Source: Muribaculaceae bacterium (GTDB taxonomy: Bacteria > Bacteroidota > Bacteroidia > Bacteroidales > Muribaculaceae). Taken from it: a stretch of DNA of 64,000 nt. The stretch is from contig JAFLTO010000003.1 in NCBI GenBank assembly GCA_022510425.1, forward strand, positions 1 through 64,000. Direction: 5' to 3'. How positions within the stretch are numbered: position 1 is the stretch's first letter; each line of letters starts with the position of its first letter. The notes under the pieces are model-generated. The model searched no databases. It saw only the letters and a program-made list of their open reading frames with translations, and was not told the origin of the DNA. Below, one piece after another: positions 44,571-54,408 of the stretch. The translations under genes and the position numbers were made by a program.

Positions 44571-45854
44571 TCACCAGCGGCCTCCGCCGCCTCCACCTCC
44601 GGTGCGTCCACCTCCGAATCCACCTCCGAAACTGCCACCTCCTCCCATTCCTCGTCCTGAACCAAGGATTGCTCCCGCCGCAAGAGCTGCTGCAGTACCA
44701 TCCTCTTTCTTGGGTATGTTGTAACGTTTGCGTGTCTGGTTATGACAGTATTTACAATCGTAAAGCTTTTCCCCTATTCCGTTGGATCGTGTTGTTGCCG
44801 GCACAATGGTATGATCCTTAACCATATACATAGCCTTTGTATGGCAATTAGGACATTCCTGATAAATTGAATGTTTATTTGGGAAGGCATATCTTTCTAC
44901 AGTGCCGCAATCGTTGCATACCCATACATCATAGTCAACCGAATTCAGCTGTTCTTCCAGATCCTGGGAGGGACTCAGCAAGTTATTGTCTTCTTCTTCA
45001 TTGAGTTTCTTCATTTCACCCTTACAAGCAGGGCACTTCATAGGATCATTACGTAGTTTTCGATACCTCCTTTTGGCCATAAGATACGCAGGCAATCCCA
45101 GTCCGGCTGAAACAATGGCAATTATTAAAAACAGATTCATATTGTCTTGCCATGCTCTCGACTGATTGTATCTGTCTCTGTGTTTTAGCCTATTCTTTTC
45201 ATAAAAATAAATTATATAGGATCCTAAACCCATAAAAACGATGATGGATAGAGCAAAAGCAAGGATATCATCCCCGGTTATGTCGGTTTCGGAGGCCTGA
45301 TTCCATCTTTCGGCCTCGTTGCTTTTTAATTCAGAAGCTGCTTCAGGGTTACTCAAAATATTAGCGACATCTGCGGCTACAGCCACCACGGCTTCATTAA
45401 GATTGCCTTGTTTCATATAAGGCACAATCGAGCGGTTAACAATTTTAGTTGCAGATATATCAGGAATCACCCCTTCCACTCCATAACCCGTTGCGATCCA
45501 GGCCTCTCGTTGATCTGTGACTATTAATATTAAAACTCCATTGTCTTTATCTGATTTTCCTATTTTCCAATTGTCAAAAAGTCGTGTTGCGAATTCTTCC
45601 TTTGTGTATTCTCCGGTATTAGGTATGATTACTTCTGCCACTTCAACTCCGGTTTTTTGACGCAGATTCCATAAAATCGCACTTGCTTCAGATTTGGCTC
45701 TTGAACTCACAAGGTCTTCAGGATCTGCCACATATTGTCGCCGGTCGGCTATATTAGGATTCTTTATATCTTGAGGTGAATATTCTTTTGCAAGTCCGGC
45801 AAAGTTCACCGCCAAAATTATAAATAAAAAATACACAATCTTTCTCATATTCAT
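44571..45854 (-). CDS. TPM domain (YgcG-like) membrane protein with zinc-ribbon and Gly-rich tail
   Basis: A 427-residue protein. It has a signal peptide (1-22), a TPM/YgcG phosphatase-like domain (about 32-180: YVADPEDLVSS, then NWKIGKSDKDNGVLILIVTDQREAWIATGYGVEGVIPD) and two membrane helices (about 202-222 and 246-265). A cytoplasmic part carries four CxxC-type pairs (CPACKG, CNDCG, CPNCH, CKYCH), and a Gly-rich tail ends GGGGGGRW. In relatives the TPM domain is periplasmic. Four zinc knuckles after the helices are more than most YgcG proteins have. The tail (SFGGGFGGGRTGG) is characteristic of the family. Confidence 0.85.
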   Translation of the reverse strand: MNMRKIVYFLFIILAVNFAGLAKEYSPQDIKNPNIADRRQYVADPEDLVSSRAKSEASAILWNLRQKTGVEVAEVIIPNTGEYTKEEFATRLFDNWKIGKSDKDNGVLILIVTDQREAWIATGYGVEGVIPDISATKIVNRSIVPYMKQGNLNEAVVAVAADVANILSNPEAASELKSNEAERWNQASETDITGDDILAFALSIIVFMGLGSYIIYFYEKNRLKHRDRYNQSRAWQDNMNLFLIIAIVSAGLGLPAYLMAKRRYRKLRNDPMKCPACKGEMKKLNEEEDNNLLSPSQDLEEQLNSVDYDVWVCNDCGTVERYAFPNKHSIYQECPNCHTKAMYMVKDHTIVPATTRSNGIGEKLYDCKYCHNQTRKRYNIPKKEDGTAAALAAGAILGSGRGMGGGGSFGGGFGGGRTGGGGGGGRW

Positions 45855-45861
45855 AGATTAT

Positions 45862-47184
45862 TTACACTGCGGGTAATGAGTGTCCATTGAGTTTCCTGAA
45901 TAAATCTAAAGCGTACACATCGGTCATACCTGAAATATGATCGAGCACTGCCTGAATTCTGCCATATAAAGTTTCGGACTTGAAATCATACTGACGTGGA
46001 ATCTTTGTCAAAAGTAGTTGGCTGTAATTTTTATCCGGATTTAAAACAGCATCCATCAAAACATCCATCAGATATGAGATAATCCTGTTTCCTGCAAGAT
46101 CGACATCCACTACATAAGGAGCACAATAAATTCTGGAATATGCTAAGTCTGAACATTCTTCGTAGGCCTCTTTCAATCTTTGTGGTATAAGTTTTGTAAG
46201 TGGCTCAGTCTTATCTCCTTTCATTATTGCGGTCAGATTACCCACAAAGGCATCAGCTGAATGTTCCACTAATGTGCCTATAACATTAGAACGCAAGTAA
46301 CTGATCTTTTCATTTGGGTCATCTAAATACCCCATTCCTCTGCTTAGTTTATTTTGGCGCCCCTCTTCAAAGAATGCCAATAAGTAATGAGAAGCTTCCT
46401 CTGTTGAAAGTATTCCCAGTCTGTGGGCATCTTCTATATCCATGATTTGATAACAAATATCATCGGCTGCCTCCATTAGATATACCAAAGGATGACGTGC
46501 GAAAATACCGGTTGAAATTTCAGGAATATCAAGCCATGAGGCCACTCTTCGATATAATTCCTCTTCACTTTCAAAGAAACCGAACTTACCTTTTTCACCG
46601 GCATGAATAGAGGTCCAAGGGTATTTCACCAGTGTTCCCAGAGTGCTGTAAGTCATCGCAAAACCTCCCTTTCTACGTCCCACAAACTGATGAGTAAGTA
46701 GTCGGAAAGAGTTAGCGTTTCCTTCAAAATTTATCAAATCCGCCCATTGCTGTCCGGTCAGTTTTTCTTGCAATGATCTGCCCGGTCCCTCACTAAACCA
46801 AGTAGATATTGTTTTTTCACCTGAATGTCCGAAAGGAGGATTCCCCAGATCGTGGCACAGACATGCAGTGGCTACAATGTCGGGAATATTTTCCAATAAT
46901 TTATGATCCCTTATATGGAGGTTTTTTTGAGACATTCTTTGAATCACTTCCCGCGATATCGATCTTCCCACAGTGGAAACTTCAAGGCTATGTGTGAGGC
47001 GGTTGTGTACGAAAACACTTCCCGGAAGAGGAAAAACCTGAGTTTTATTTTGCATTCTCCGGAAAGGTGATGAAAATATCATTCTATCATAGTCTCTTTG
47101 GAAATCACTTCGCATCTGTGAATCCTCTCTATGAAAGTCTTCAAGGCCTAATCTTCTGTCGCTAATAAGCTTTTGCCAATCCAT
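45862..47184 (-). CDS. dgt: Deoxyguanosinetriphosphate triphosphohydrolase
   Basis: A 440-residue HD-domain enzyme that cleaves dGTP to deoxyguanosine and triphosphate. Motifs: the N-terminal R-S-D-F-Q-R-D-Y-D-R region, SPFRRMQNKTQVFPLPGSVFVHNRLTHSLEV, the metal-binding HD in CLCHDLGNPPFGHSGE, and the later D in AADDICYQIMDIEDAHRLG. It lies divergently upstream of the T9SS operon and 7 bp upstream of the TPM protein. Such enzymes set dNTP pools and can limit phages. Confidence 0.93.
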   Translation of the reverse strand: MDWQKLISDRRLGLEDFHREDSQMRSDFQRDYDRMIFSSPFRRMQNKTQVFPLPGSVFVHNRLTHSLEVSTVGRSISREVIQRMSQKNLHIRDHKLLENIPDIVATACLCHDLGNPPFGHSGEKTISTWFSEGPGRSLQEKLTGQQWADLINFEGNANSFRLLTHQFVGRRKGGFAMTYSTLGTLVKYPWTSIHAGEKGKFGFFESEEELYRRVASWLDIPEISTGIFARHPLVYLMEAADDICYQIMDIEDAHRLGILSTEEASHYLLAFFEEGRQNKLSRGMGYLDDPNEKISYLRSNVIGTLVEHSADAFVGNLTAIMKGDKTEPLTKLIPQRLKEAYEECSDLAYSRIYCAPYVVDVDLAGNRIISYLMDVLMDAVLNPDKNYSQLLLTKIPRQYDFKSETLYGRIQAVLDHISGMTDVYALDLFRKLNGHSLPAV

Positions 47185-47281
47185 CTCCAGTGTGATAAAT
47201 CATAACGTGATATTAAGTAAACAAATAATAGGGAAAAAATATTGTGGCAATAATGGCGAGTTTGATTTCGTTAATAGTTTG

Positions 47282-48031
47282 ATGATTCAAAACTTCCATA
47301 TTGGTCGAAGCTTAAAAAAATACCGCAGGGCAATAATCATGTTCTGCATTATGCTGATGGCATCGGGAGTTATGGTAGCTAAGCCAAACGACAAATTGTT
47401 GAATCGACCATATGCAGACCTAAAAAGATGGCATCTGGGTTTTTCTGTAGGCATGCATGTGCAGGATTTAAACCTCACTCACAATGGATTCTTGACTCCC
47501 GACGGAGAAAAATGGAGTCTTGAGGTTCCTGCATTTTCACCCGGTTTCTGTCTGAATGTGCTTGCCGATCTCAGGCTTCATCAATATCTTAATCTACGCT
47601 TTTCTCCGGGTATATATTTTGGAAGTAAGAATGTCTATATGATGGAATATTATTCCGGAGAGGTTATGAAACAGGATGTGAAAAGCGCTTATGTGGTAGC
47701 ACCTATCGACCTTAAAATATCGGGGAATCGACTTCATAATGTCAGGCCTTACGTCACCACCGGTTTCATGGCTTCATTTGATGTCACTAAGAAAAGAACC
47801 GATTATCTTGTGTTCAACACTTGTGACGCGTATCTCACTATTGGTATGGGGGTGGATTTCTACTTGCCTTTTTTCAAATTCATTCCCGAGATTAAGTTCT
47901 GTTTTGGTTTGTCAGATATACTAAAACATAATCGTCCTGATCTCGAAGATGACATGCAGACTTATAAAATCACGCAGTCTTTGAGTAAGGTTAAATCCAA
48001 TATGGTGGTTATCAATTTCTATTTTGAATGA
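47282..48031 (+). CDS. porT: PorT, type IX secretion protein
   Basis: A 249-residue outer-membrane protein required for type IX secretion. I chose the start MIQNFHIGRSLKKY (47282), which gives a positively charged n-region and signal peptide ending about MVAKP; longer (47192) and shorter (47339) starts exist. It has the family's short barrel: RWHLGFSVGMHVQDLNLTHNG, LRFSPGIYFGSKNVYM, a basic strand VAPIDLKISGNRLHNVRPY and the terminal NMVVINFYFE. In Porphyromonas gingivalis porT is apart from porPKLMN; here it heads the operon, overlapping porP by 4 bp. Confidence 0.9.
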   Translation: MIQNFHIGRSLKKYRRAIIMFCIMLMASGVMVAKPNDKLLNRPYADLKRWHLGFSVGMHVQDLNLTHNGFLTPDGEKWSLEVPAFSPGFCLNVLADLRLHQYLNLRFSPGIYFGSKNVYMMEYYSGEVMKQDVKSAYVVAPIDLKISGNRLHNVRPYVTTGFMASFDVTKKRTDYLVFNTCDAYLTIGMGVDFYLPFFKFIPEIKFCFGLSDILKHNRPDLEDDMQTYKITQSLSKVKSNMVVINFYFE

Positions 48032-49191
48032 TAATGAATAGGAAAGGTATAAGATTTTTCTCAACAAGTTCACGTTATTGGGGAATCTCAAGAATAAAAG
48101 CAGCTGTTTTATTGCTTATACTTCCTATTTGTATGCATGCCCAGGAAGAGGGGGAGACCCCGGGATCTACCTATGACCCGGTGGTAATTACCTCCAACCC
48201 GGATATTATGTTGACTCAACACTGGGCAATGCCTACACTTCTCAACCCTGCTGCAACCGGAGAAATTGACTTCATAAGAGTACGTGGTGCCGGGCGTTTG
48301 CAAAGGCTTGGAGAGTATCATAATCCCAAGAATTTCTTAGTCACTGCTGATTCTCCTTTCAAATTGATGGGTAAAAGAGTGGGTGCCGGTATCATTGCTA
48401 ATTTCGAATCCCACGATCTTTATAGAAACATTCAAGTAAGTGCTCAGGGTAGCTATAAACTTAATTTTAAACAAAATCGGTTGAGTATTGGTATACAGAT
48501 TGGTTATTATCACTCTCAATATAAGGGAAGTGAATATGTTATAAACAGAATTCCCGATTCTGACGGTGACGTATCCCAGCAACCCGGTGAAGGAGAAGGT
48601 GATGCAGGTAATGCTCCCGATGAACCTTCCAAAGATGATCCCGATGAGGATTATAATGAAGATATGCCTACTCAGGATGTAGCCGGAGGAGCTTTGGATT
48701 TAGGAGTTGGGATACGGTTTGAACATCCTAAATTTTACGTGGGTTTGTCGGCTCAACATCTCACTAATCCTAAAGTGAAATTATCCACTGAAGGAGAGTC
48801 TTCTTCTGAATCCAGATATGTGGAAAGTAAACTCCCAATGACTTTATATTTTGATGTTGGTGGCAATATTCCAATTCCTAACTCGTTATTTACATTGCAA
48901 CCCTCATTGATTTTGGGCACCGATTTTAACGAGTTAGCCGGTGTGATTGAAATGAGGTCTACCTACAATAACCTGGTGACTTTCGGAGTTGATTACAGAT
49001 ATAATACTGCATTCGGAGTATTGGCCGGTATCAACATCAAGAATTTCTTCTTGGGATATTCTTGGGAATATAATTACTCAAGTTTGGGAAAGTCTACTAC
49101 CGGAAACCATGAATTGGTTTTGGGTTATCAATTCAAAATGGATATGGGTGGAAAAAATTTATTCCGACATAGGTCAATCAGGATTATGTAA
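48028..49191 (+). CDS. porP: PorP/SprF-family type IX secretion outer-membrane protein
   Basis: A 387-residue barrel protein. It has an N-terminal signal peptide (about 22-38, IKAAVLLLILPICMHAQ), the PorP hallmark LLNPAATGEIDFIRVRGAGR (NPAxAG-type), and beta strands to the end. Residues 177-217 form a strongly acidic, Gly/Pro-rich insert (GEGEGDAGNAPDEPSKDDPDEDYN...) in what is probably an extracellular loop. PorP links the machine to the outer membrane and, in relatives, to the attachment of cargo. Starts ATGATAATG inside the porT stop; the second Met is an alternative. Confidence 0.9.
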   Translation: MIMNRKGIRFFSTSSRYWGISRIKAAVLLLILPICMHAQEEGETPGSTYDPVVITSNPDIMLTQHWAMPTLLNPAATGEIDFIRVRGAGRLQRLGEYHNPKNFLVTADSPFKLMGKRVGAGIIANFESHDLYRNIQVSAQGSYKLNFKQNRLSIGIQIGYYHSQYKGSEYVINRIPDSDGDVSQQPGEGEGDAGNAPDEPSKDDPDEDYNEDMPTQDVAGGALDLGVGIRFEHPKFYVGLSAQHLTNPKVKLSTEGESSSESRYVESKLPMTLYFDVGGNIPIPNSLFTLQPSLILGTDFNELAGVIEMRSTYNNLVTFGVDYRYNTAFGVLAGINIKNFFLGYSWEYNYSSLGKSTTGNHELVLGYQFKMDMGGKNLFRHRSIRIM

Positions 49192-49209
49192 GCTTTTTAT
49201 CCTAAGATC

Positions 49210-50688
49210 ATGAAAAAAAATAAAGATATACAATTGAAACGGTTTATTTATTCATCCCTTGTTATAACCGGGACTGTGTCATCTATGGGACTTTTAACTT
49301 CTTGTTTCGGTGCAAGAAGTAGCAGTTCTGCAGGTGGTGAAGTCACCGGGGTTGGAGGTTCATATTGGGCTGAACCCACCCCCTATGGCATGGTTCTTAT
49401 CGATCGTGGCAATATAGCAATGGGACCAAGTGTCGATGATAGTATTAATGGTAGAAAGGCTGATCCTCGAGGGGTTTCGGTTGATGCTTTCTGGATGGAT
49501 GAAACCGAAATCACAAATTCAAAATACAAACAATTTGTATTTTGGGTGAGGGATTCTATTATTCGTGAGCGTCTTTATGATCCCGCTTATGGCGGTAATG
49601 AAGCCTTTAAGATCGAAGAAGATAGGGAAGGGAATCCTATTGAACCTTATCTTAACTGGTCGAAGCCTATTCCATGGAGAAATGCCAACGAAGATGAACA
49701 AAGGGCTATTGAAAGTGTTTATCGTATCAATCCAATAACAGGTCATCGGGAATTGGATCCTAATCAGTTAAATTATAGGTATGAAATCTATAACCATACT
49801 GAAGCAGCCAAACGACGCAATCGTCTCGATCCCACAAGAAGGGAATATAACACTGATATCCCGGTTTCTACTGAGTTGCCGGTGATATCTAAAGACACCG
49901 CATATTTCTCTGAGGAAGGAGATATAATTCGTGAAACTGTGACTCGTCCTTTGACAGGTGATTTCGATTTTGTGAACACATATATTGTGAATGTGTATCC
50001 AGACACAACATGTTGGATCAATGACTTCGATAATGCCTACAACGAACCCTATACAAGAATGTATTTCTCCCATGCCGGTTATAACAACTATCCGGTAGTT
50101 GGAGTGAGTTGGGAACAAGCTAATGCATTCTCAAATTGGCGCACTGATTTCTTGAAAAGATCGTTAGGACGTGAAGGAGTCTATGTGGAACCATACAGAC
50201 TTCCAACCGAAGCGGAATGGGAATATGCTGCAAGAGCCGGGAATTCGGAAACTCCCTATCCTTGGGAAGAGATTCTGCCCTATGATGAAAGAGGATGCTT
50301 TTATGCCAATTTCAAACCTATGGATGGAGATTATGTGAGAGACGGTCACGTCATAACTTCACCGGTAGGGACTTATACAGCTAATGATTTCGGACTATAT
50401 GATATGGCAGGTAATGTTTCTGAGTGGACTTCAACAGCTTATTCAGAAAGTGTGGATAAACTCACAGCCGATATCAATCCTGAATACAGATATGACGCCG
50501 CTCTCGAAGATCCTTATCGTATGAAAAGAAAAATCGTGAGAGGCGGATCATGGAAAGATGTTGCCAATAATATAAGAAGCGATCTTAGAACTTGGGAGTA
50601 CCAAAACGAACAGAGATCGTATATTGGTTTCCGTAATGTAAGAACTCAGATAGGTTTTGCTAAAGGCACCCAAAAGAAAAAGAAATAA
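49210..50688 (+). CDS. porK: PorK/GldK, type IX secretion ring lipoprotein
   Basis: A 492-residue lipoprotein: signal peptide with lipobox LLTSC, lipidated C32. The body is an FGE/SUMF1 (sulfatase-modifying factor-like) fold: GMVLIDRGNIAMGPSVDDS, DAFWMDETEITNSKYKQFVF, YNNYPVVGVSWEQANAFSNWR, RLPTEAEWEYAARAG, and IVRGGSWKDVANNIRSDLR. Residues needed for formylglycine generation are not expected to be used. PorK forms, with PorN, the periplasmic ring tethered to the outer membrane. Eighteen bp after porP. Confidence 0.94.
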   Translation: MKKNKDIQLKRFIYSSLVITGTVSSMGLLTSCFGARSSSSAGGEVTGVGGSYWAEPTPYGMVLIDRGNIAMGPSVDDSINGRKADPRGVSVDAFWMDETEITNSKYKQFVFWVRDSIIRERLYDPAYGGNEAFKIEEDREGNPIEPYLNWSKPIPWRNANEDEQRAIESVYRINPITGHRELDPNQLNYRYEIYNHTEAAKRRNRLDPTRREYNTDIPVSTELPVISKDTAYFSEEGDIIRETVTRPLTGDFDFVNTYIVNVYPDTTCWINDFDNAYNEPYTRMYFSHAGYNNYPVVGVSWEQANAFSNWRTDFLKRSLGREGVYVEPYRLPTEAEWEYAARAGNSETPYPWEEILPYDERGCFYANFKPMDGDYVRDGHVITSPVGTYTANDFGLYDMAGNVSEWTSTAYSESVDKLTADINPEYRYDAALEDPYRMKRKIVRGGSWKDVANNIRSDLRTWEYQNEQRSYIGFRNVRTQIGFAKGTQKKKK

Positions 50689-50693
50689 AGATT

Positions 50694-51581
50694 ATGGATA
50701 AGTTCAAAAAGTATAAAAACCGTATAGAAGCTTTTCTTCATAGCGATGGAGGGCAATATTTTTTCAACATCGCATATTCAGTAGGAGCCGCAATTGTGAT
50801 TTGGGGTGCACTCTTTAAAATCCTTCACCTTCCGGGTGGTAACACACTTCTATGTATCGGTATGGGCACTGAGATCGCAATGTTCCTTCTCACTGCATTC
50901 GATCGTCCTCCAAAAGAACCGAATTGGGAAGAGATTGTACCTGCTTTAACGGGACAAGGGGGGCAATCAGTTCAAAGGATAACCGACGAGAATGGAGAAC
51001 CTATTCAGATTGAAGGTGGCAAGGTTCACCATGGAAAAGGAGTGGTAGCTCCACAATTAGTGGGCGGACTGACTATTGTTGACGATTCGGGCCAAGATAT
51101 CACCCAATCTGTGGAAATGATGACTCAAGCCACAGGTAATCTCAACAAAGCGGCTGAATTAGCTGAAGCTACCAACAGATTTGTGGAAGCTGTGCAAGAT
51201 ATTTCCAAACAAATGGAGGATCTGCACGCCGTGATGGCTACGGGTTCCACAGGTTATGCTGAACAAATGGCTGATTTAAATAGAAATCTTGCCGGATTGA
51301 ACACTATCTACGAAATTCAGCTTAAAAATGTTTCAGGCCAATTGGATGCAATTGATAAAGTTAACAAAGGCTTGAAAGATATTAGGGATATGTATGAAAA
51401 GTCTGCTTCTGAATCTGCACAATATTGTGAAGAGACCGAAAAGATGACAAAATATATGAAACAGATCAATGCAGTATACGCTAAGATGATTACTGCCATG
51501 ACCATAAATATGCATCAGCCTCTTAATCCTGTGGCAAATGGTATCAACCCATTCGCTGCGGCTGAGGAATCTGAAAATTAA
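50694..51581 (+). CDS. porL: PorL/GldL, type IX secretion motor membrane protein
   Basis: A 295-residue inner-membrane protein. It has two N-terminal membrane helices (about 23-42 and 52-68) with the charged intramembrane residues expected of the rotary motor (K42 at FKILHLPGG, E60 in MGTEIAMFLL). A long cytoplasmic coiled-coil-rich domain follows (about 130-270). Five PorL around two PorM form a proton-driven motor powering secretion. Starts five bases after the porK stop. Confidence 0.94.
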   Translation: MDKFKKYKNRIEAFLHSDGGQYFFNIAYSVGAAIVIWGALFKILHLPGGNTLLCIGMGTEIAMFLLTAFDRPPKEPNWEEIVPALTGQGGQSVQRITDENGEPIQIEGGKVHHGKGVVAPQLVGGLTIVDDSGQDITQSVEMMTQATGNLNKAAELAEATNRFVEAVQDISKQMEDLHAVMATGSTGYAEQMADLNRNLAGLNTIYEIQLKNVSGQLDAIDKVNKGLKDIRDMYEKSASESAQYCEETEKMTKYMKQINAVYAKMITAMTINMHQPLNPVANGINPFAAAEESEN

Positions 51582-51612
51582 AATTTAAAATCTAAACTTT
51601 AAACTTTATAAA

Positions 51613-53181
51613 GTGGCTTCAGGTAATAATGTCACAAGAATGTCCCCCCGTCAGAGGATGATTAACCTCATGTATATCGTCTTGACGGCTATGCTTGCTC
51701 TGAATGTCTCCAGCGATGTGCTCAATGGTTTCAATCAGGTGCACGACGGTCTTGTGCGTACTAATGAAACTATGGCTGCCAAGAATGAGATACAATATGT
51801 ATATCTACAGGAATTGTATCAGAAAAATCCTACCAAAGTAGGTCCTTGGCTTGAAAAAGGAACATACTTAAGAAATTATTCTACTTCCCTGCTTAATGAA
51901 ATAGATTCTCTAAAGCTTGCTATAGCACAAAAGGCAGATGGCAAGAAAGGTGATCCGGAAAATTTGGTTAATTTGGATGATCTTGAAGCTGCTGGTGTGG
52001 TGATGTTAAATCCTTCCACCAACAGCGGGCGTCATTTGAAAGAGCAGATTGACCAATATAGAGTTAGTGTAGCAGAACTGATCACTGATCCACAGAAAAG
52101 GGATGCTGTATTAACCATGCTTTCCACTCAAGTTAAAGATAAACAACAAGTGGGAGCAACTGAAACTTGGGAGGAGCAGATGTTCGACAATATGCCGGCA
52201 GTAGCGGCTGTGACAATGCTTTCTAAATTGCAAAGTGACATCCGCGAGGCAGAAAGCGAGGCTTTGACTAATCTTATCACTAATGTAGATATTGGTGATG
52301 TGAGGGTAAACGAATTGAATCCCTATGTCATTCCTAATTCTAATATGGTGATGAGGGGAGGCAGATATGTTGCCGATATTGTGTTGGCCGCTATTGATAC
52401 CACCCAACGTCCGGCTATTTTTGTGGATGGTAATAAAATCGAAAACGGTCATCTCGAACTAATTGCATCTTCAGTAGGTAATCACGCATACTCAGGTTAT
52501 ATTGAGGTGGCAAGAGGAGATGGATCTATCGACCGCCGTCCTTTTAGTTCTTCATATACTGTGATGGAGCCTATGGCTACTATTTCACCCACTATGATGA
52601 ACGTTTTATATGCCGGTATAGATAACCCTGTAAGTATTTCCGTTCCCGGAGTTGCCATGAATGCTGTAGAGGCAAGTATGACAAACGGTTCTTTGGTAAG
52701 AAATGGTGATTCATGGGTAGCTCGTCCCGGGCAGATCGGCCAGGATGCCGTGATATCCGTATTTGCATCAATGGATGGTAACCGCCAACAGGTGGGTTCA
52801 ATGACTTTCCGTGTACGTCAATTGCCGGATCCTGCTCCATTCATTCCAATCAAGGATGCTCAAGGAAACCTTGTAAACTATAAGGGTACTCCCAAAAAGA
52901 TTTCCAAGCAACAGCTTATGGAGGCGGAATCCATCGGTGCAGCTATTGATGATGGTATTTTAAATGTGTCTTTCACAGTGGAATCCTTTTCCACTATTTT
53001 CTATGACTCAATGGGTAATGCAATTCCGGAAGTATCCGACGGCAATAGATTCTCTTCCCGACAAAAGGAACAGTTCCGCCGTTTAAAACCCGGGGCCCGC
53101 TTCTTCATATCAAATGTTAAGGCTAAGGGACCTGATGGTATTAGTCGTGTCATTTATCCTTTGGAAGTCTCTCTAAATTAA
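51613..53181 (+). CDS. porM: PorM/GldM, type IX secretion motor shaft protein
   Basis: A 522-residue protein starting at GTG. One membrane helix (about 17-36, INLMYIVLTAMLALNVSSDVL) is followed by a long periplasmic dimer of four domains in the family (for example HDGLVRTNETMAAKN and VGNHAYSGYIEVARGDGSI), reaching up to the PorKN ring. The conserved N-terminal MSPRQRMINLMY matches P. gingivalis PorM. The body ends GPDGISRVIYPLEVSLN. It lies 31 bp after porL. Confidence 0.93.
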   Translation: MASGNNVTRMSPRQRMINLMYIVLTAMLALNVSSDVLNGFNQVHDGLVRTNETMAAKNEIQYVYLQELYQKNPTKVGPWLEKGTYLRNYSTSLLNEIDSLKLAIAQKADGKKGDPENLVNLDDLEAAGVVMLNPSTNSGRHLKEQIDQYRVSVAELITDPQKRDAVLTMLSTQVKDKQQVGATETWEEQMFDNMPAVAAVTMLSKLQSDIREAESEALTNLITNVDIGDVRVNELNPYVIPNSNMVMRGGRYVADIVLAAIDTTQRPAIFVDGNKIENGHLELIASSVGNHAYSGYIEVARGDGSIDRRPFSSSYTVMEPMATISPTMMNVLYAGIDNPVSISVPGVAMNAVEASMTNGSLVRNGDSWVARPGQIGQDAVISVFASMDGNRQQVGSMTFRVRQLPDPAPFIPIKDAQGNLVNYKGTPKKISKQQLMEAESIGAAIDDGILNVSFTVESFSTIFYDSMGNAIPEVSDGNRFSSRQKEQFRRLKPGARFFISNVKAKGPDGISRVIYPLEVSLN

Positions 53182-53212
53182 AATTGAATAAGAAATTAGA
53201 AAGAAAAATATC

Positions 53213-54379
53213 ATGAAATATAAAAAGATTTTATTCCTTTCCTTATTGCTCTCATTCTCATTCACTGCTTTTTCTCAAGTGGAAAACGCAGGAGGTGTTC
53301 GTAAACGTTCTGAAAGAGAAACCAAGGACAATAATGCTACTCCCGGTGTTACAGACAGGATGCAAGGATTCTATCAAAAGAAGGAGACACATGAGGCAGA
53401 TTTATCTTACATGAAGCAGGTGTATCGCAAACTTGACCTGGATAAAGGTCCTAACGCTGCTTTATATTATCCCGAAGATGTGATTGACGGACAGGAAAAT
53501 CTTTTTAGAATAATTCTTCGATTGGTGGTAGATGGTAAGATTCCTGCTTATGAATATCTTGATGGAAGGGAAATTTTCACCGACCAATATAAAATGAATG
53601 TCGCCGATATGCTTAACCGTTTTGGTATCTATGCTCAACCGGCAAAAGGTTCTACAGAAAAAAATCCAAAATTTGTGATTGAAGAGGCTGACGTTCCCAC
53701 TAATCAAGTCTTGAATTATTATATACTGGAAAAATGGGAATTTGATAGAAGATCGAATTCTATGAAGACCACGGTAGAAGCAATATGTCCCGTACTTAAT
53801 CATTCCAGTGATTATGGTGGTGAAGACCGTTACCCGATGTTTTGGGTGAAATTTGATGCATTGCGACCCTATCTCGCTCAGCAATATGTTTTCATCAGTG
53901 ATGACAATAATATTCCTCAATATTCATTGGATGATTACTTCAATCTCGGTCTCTATGACGGTGAAATATATAAGACCAGAAATCTTCGTAATCAATCTTT
54001 AGCTCAATTATTCCCTGATGAAGATGATATGAAGAGAGCACAGGATTCCATCGACAATCATTTGAGAAATTTCGGTAAGGATTTATGGGTTCCTTCTCGC
54101 GAAGAATATTTGGCTATGAAGGAAGCCAAGGAGAAAGGGGCTTCTAATAATGAGGTTAATCAGGAAATACCTGTTAGAACTGTCACAGAAAACGATGGCG
54201 TTCAAACGGTAGTAGTGGAAGAAGAAGTTGTGGCAATTCCTGTGGAAACGGGTACTTCATCTCGTGCCAAGAAAAAATCTTCCTCCAAGAAACCTTCAAA
54301 TAAAAAACCTAAAGTCCAATCTTCTTCTCCATCAGGCAATGCTTCAGCTGAGAAATCTGTCCGTCGTCGAAAACGTTAG
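53213..54379 (+). CDS. porN: PorN/GldN, type IX secretion ring protein
   Basis: A 388-residue periplasmic protein with a signal peptide (1-21, ending FTAFSQ). The PorN body (about 60-290) shows YMKQVYRKLDLDKGPNAALYYPEDVIDG, DYGGEDRYPMFWVKFDALRPYL and LFPDEDDMKRAQDSIDNHLRNFGKDLWVPSREEY. The last 60 residues are a disordered, Lys/Ser/Arg-rich tail (KKKSSSKKPSNKKPK, ending SVRRRKR) not needed by the fold; it may bind peptidoglycan or anionic glycans. Last gene of the operon, ended by a strong terminator. Confidence 0.92.
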   Translation: MKYKKILFLSLLLSFSFTAFSQVENAGGVRKRSERETKDNNATPGVTDRMQGFYQKKETHEADLSYMKQVYRKLDLDKGPNAALYYPEDVIDGQENLFRIILRLVVDGKIPAYEYLDGREIFTDQYKMNVADMLNRFGIYAQPAKGSTEKNPKFVIEEADVPTNQVLNYYILEKWEFDRRSNSMKTTVEAICPVLNHSSDYGGEDRYPMFWVKFDALRPYLAQQYVFISDDNNIPQYSLDDYFNLGLYDGEIYKTRNLRNQSLAQLFPDEDDMKRAQDSIDNHLRNFGKDLWVPSREEYLAMKEAKEKGASNNEVNQEIPVRTVTENDGVQTVVVEEEVVAIPVETGTSSRAKKKSSSKKPSNKKPKVQSSSPSGNASAEKSVRRRKR

Positions 54380-54408
54380 AAGTTAAAATTAATTCATAAA
54401 GAATTGTT

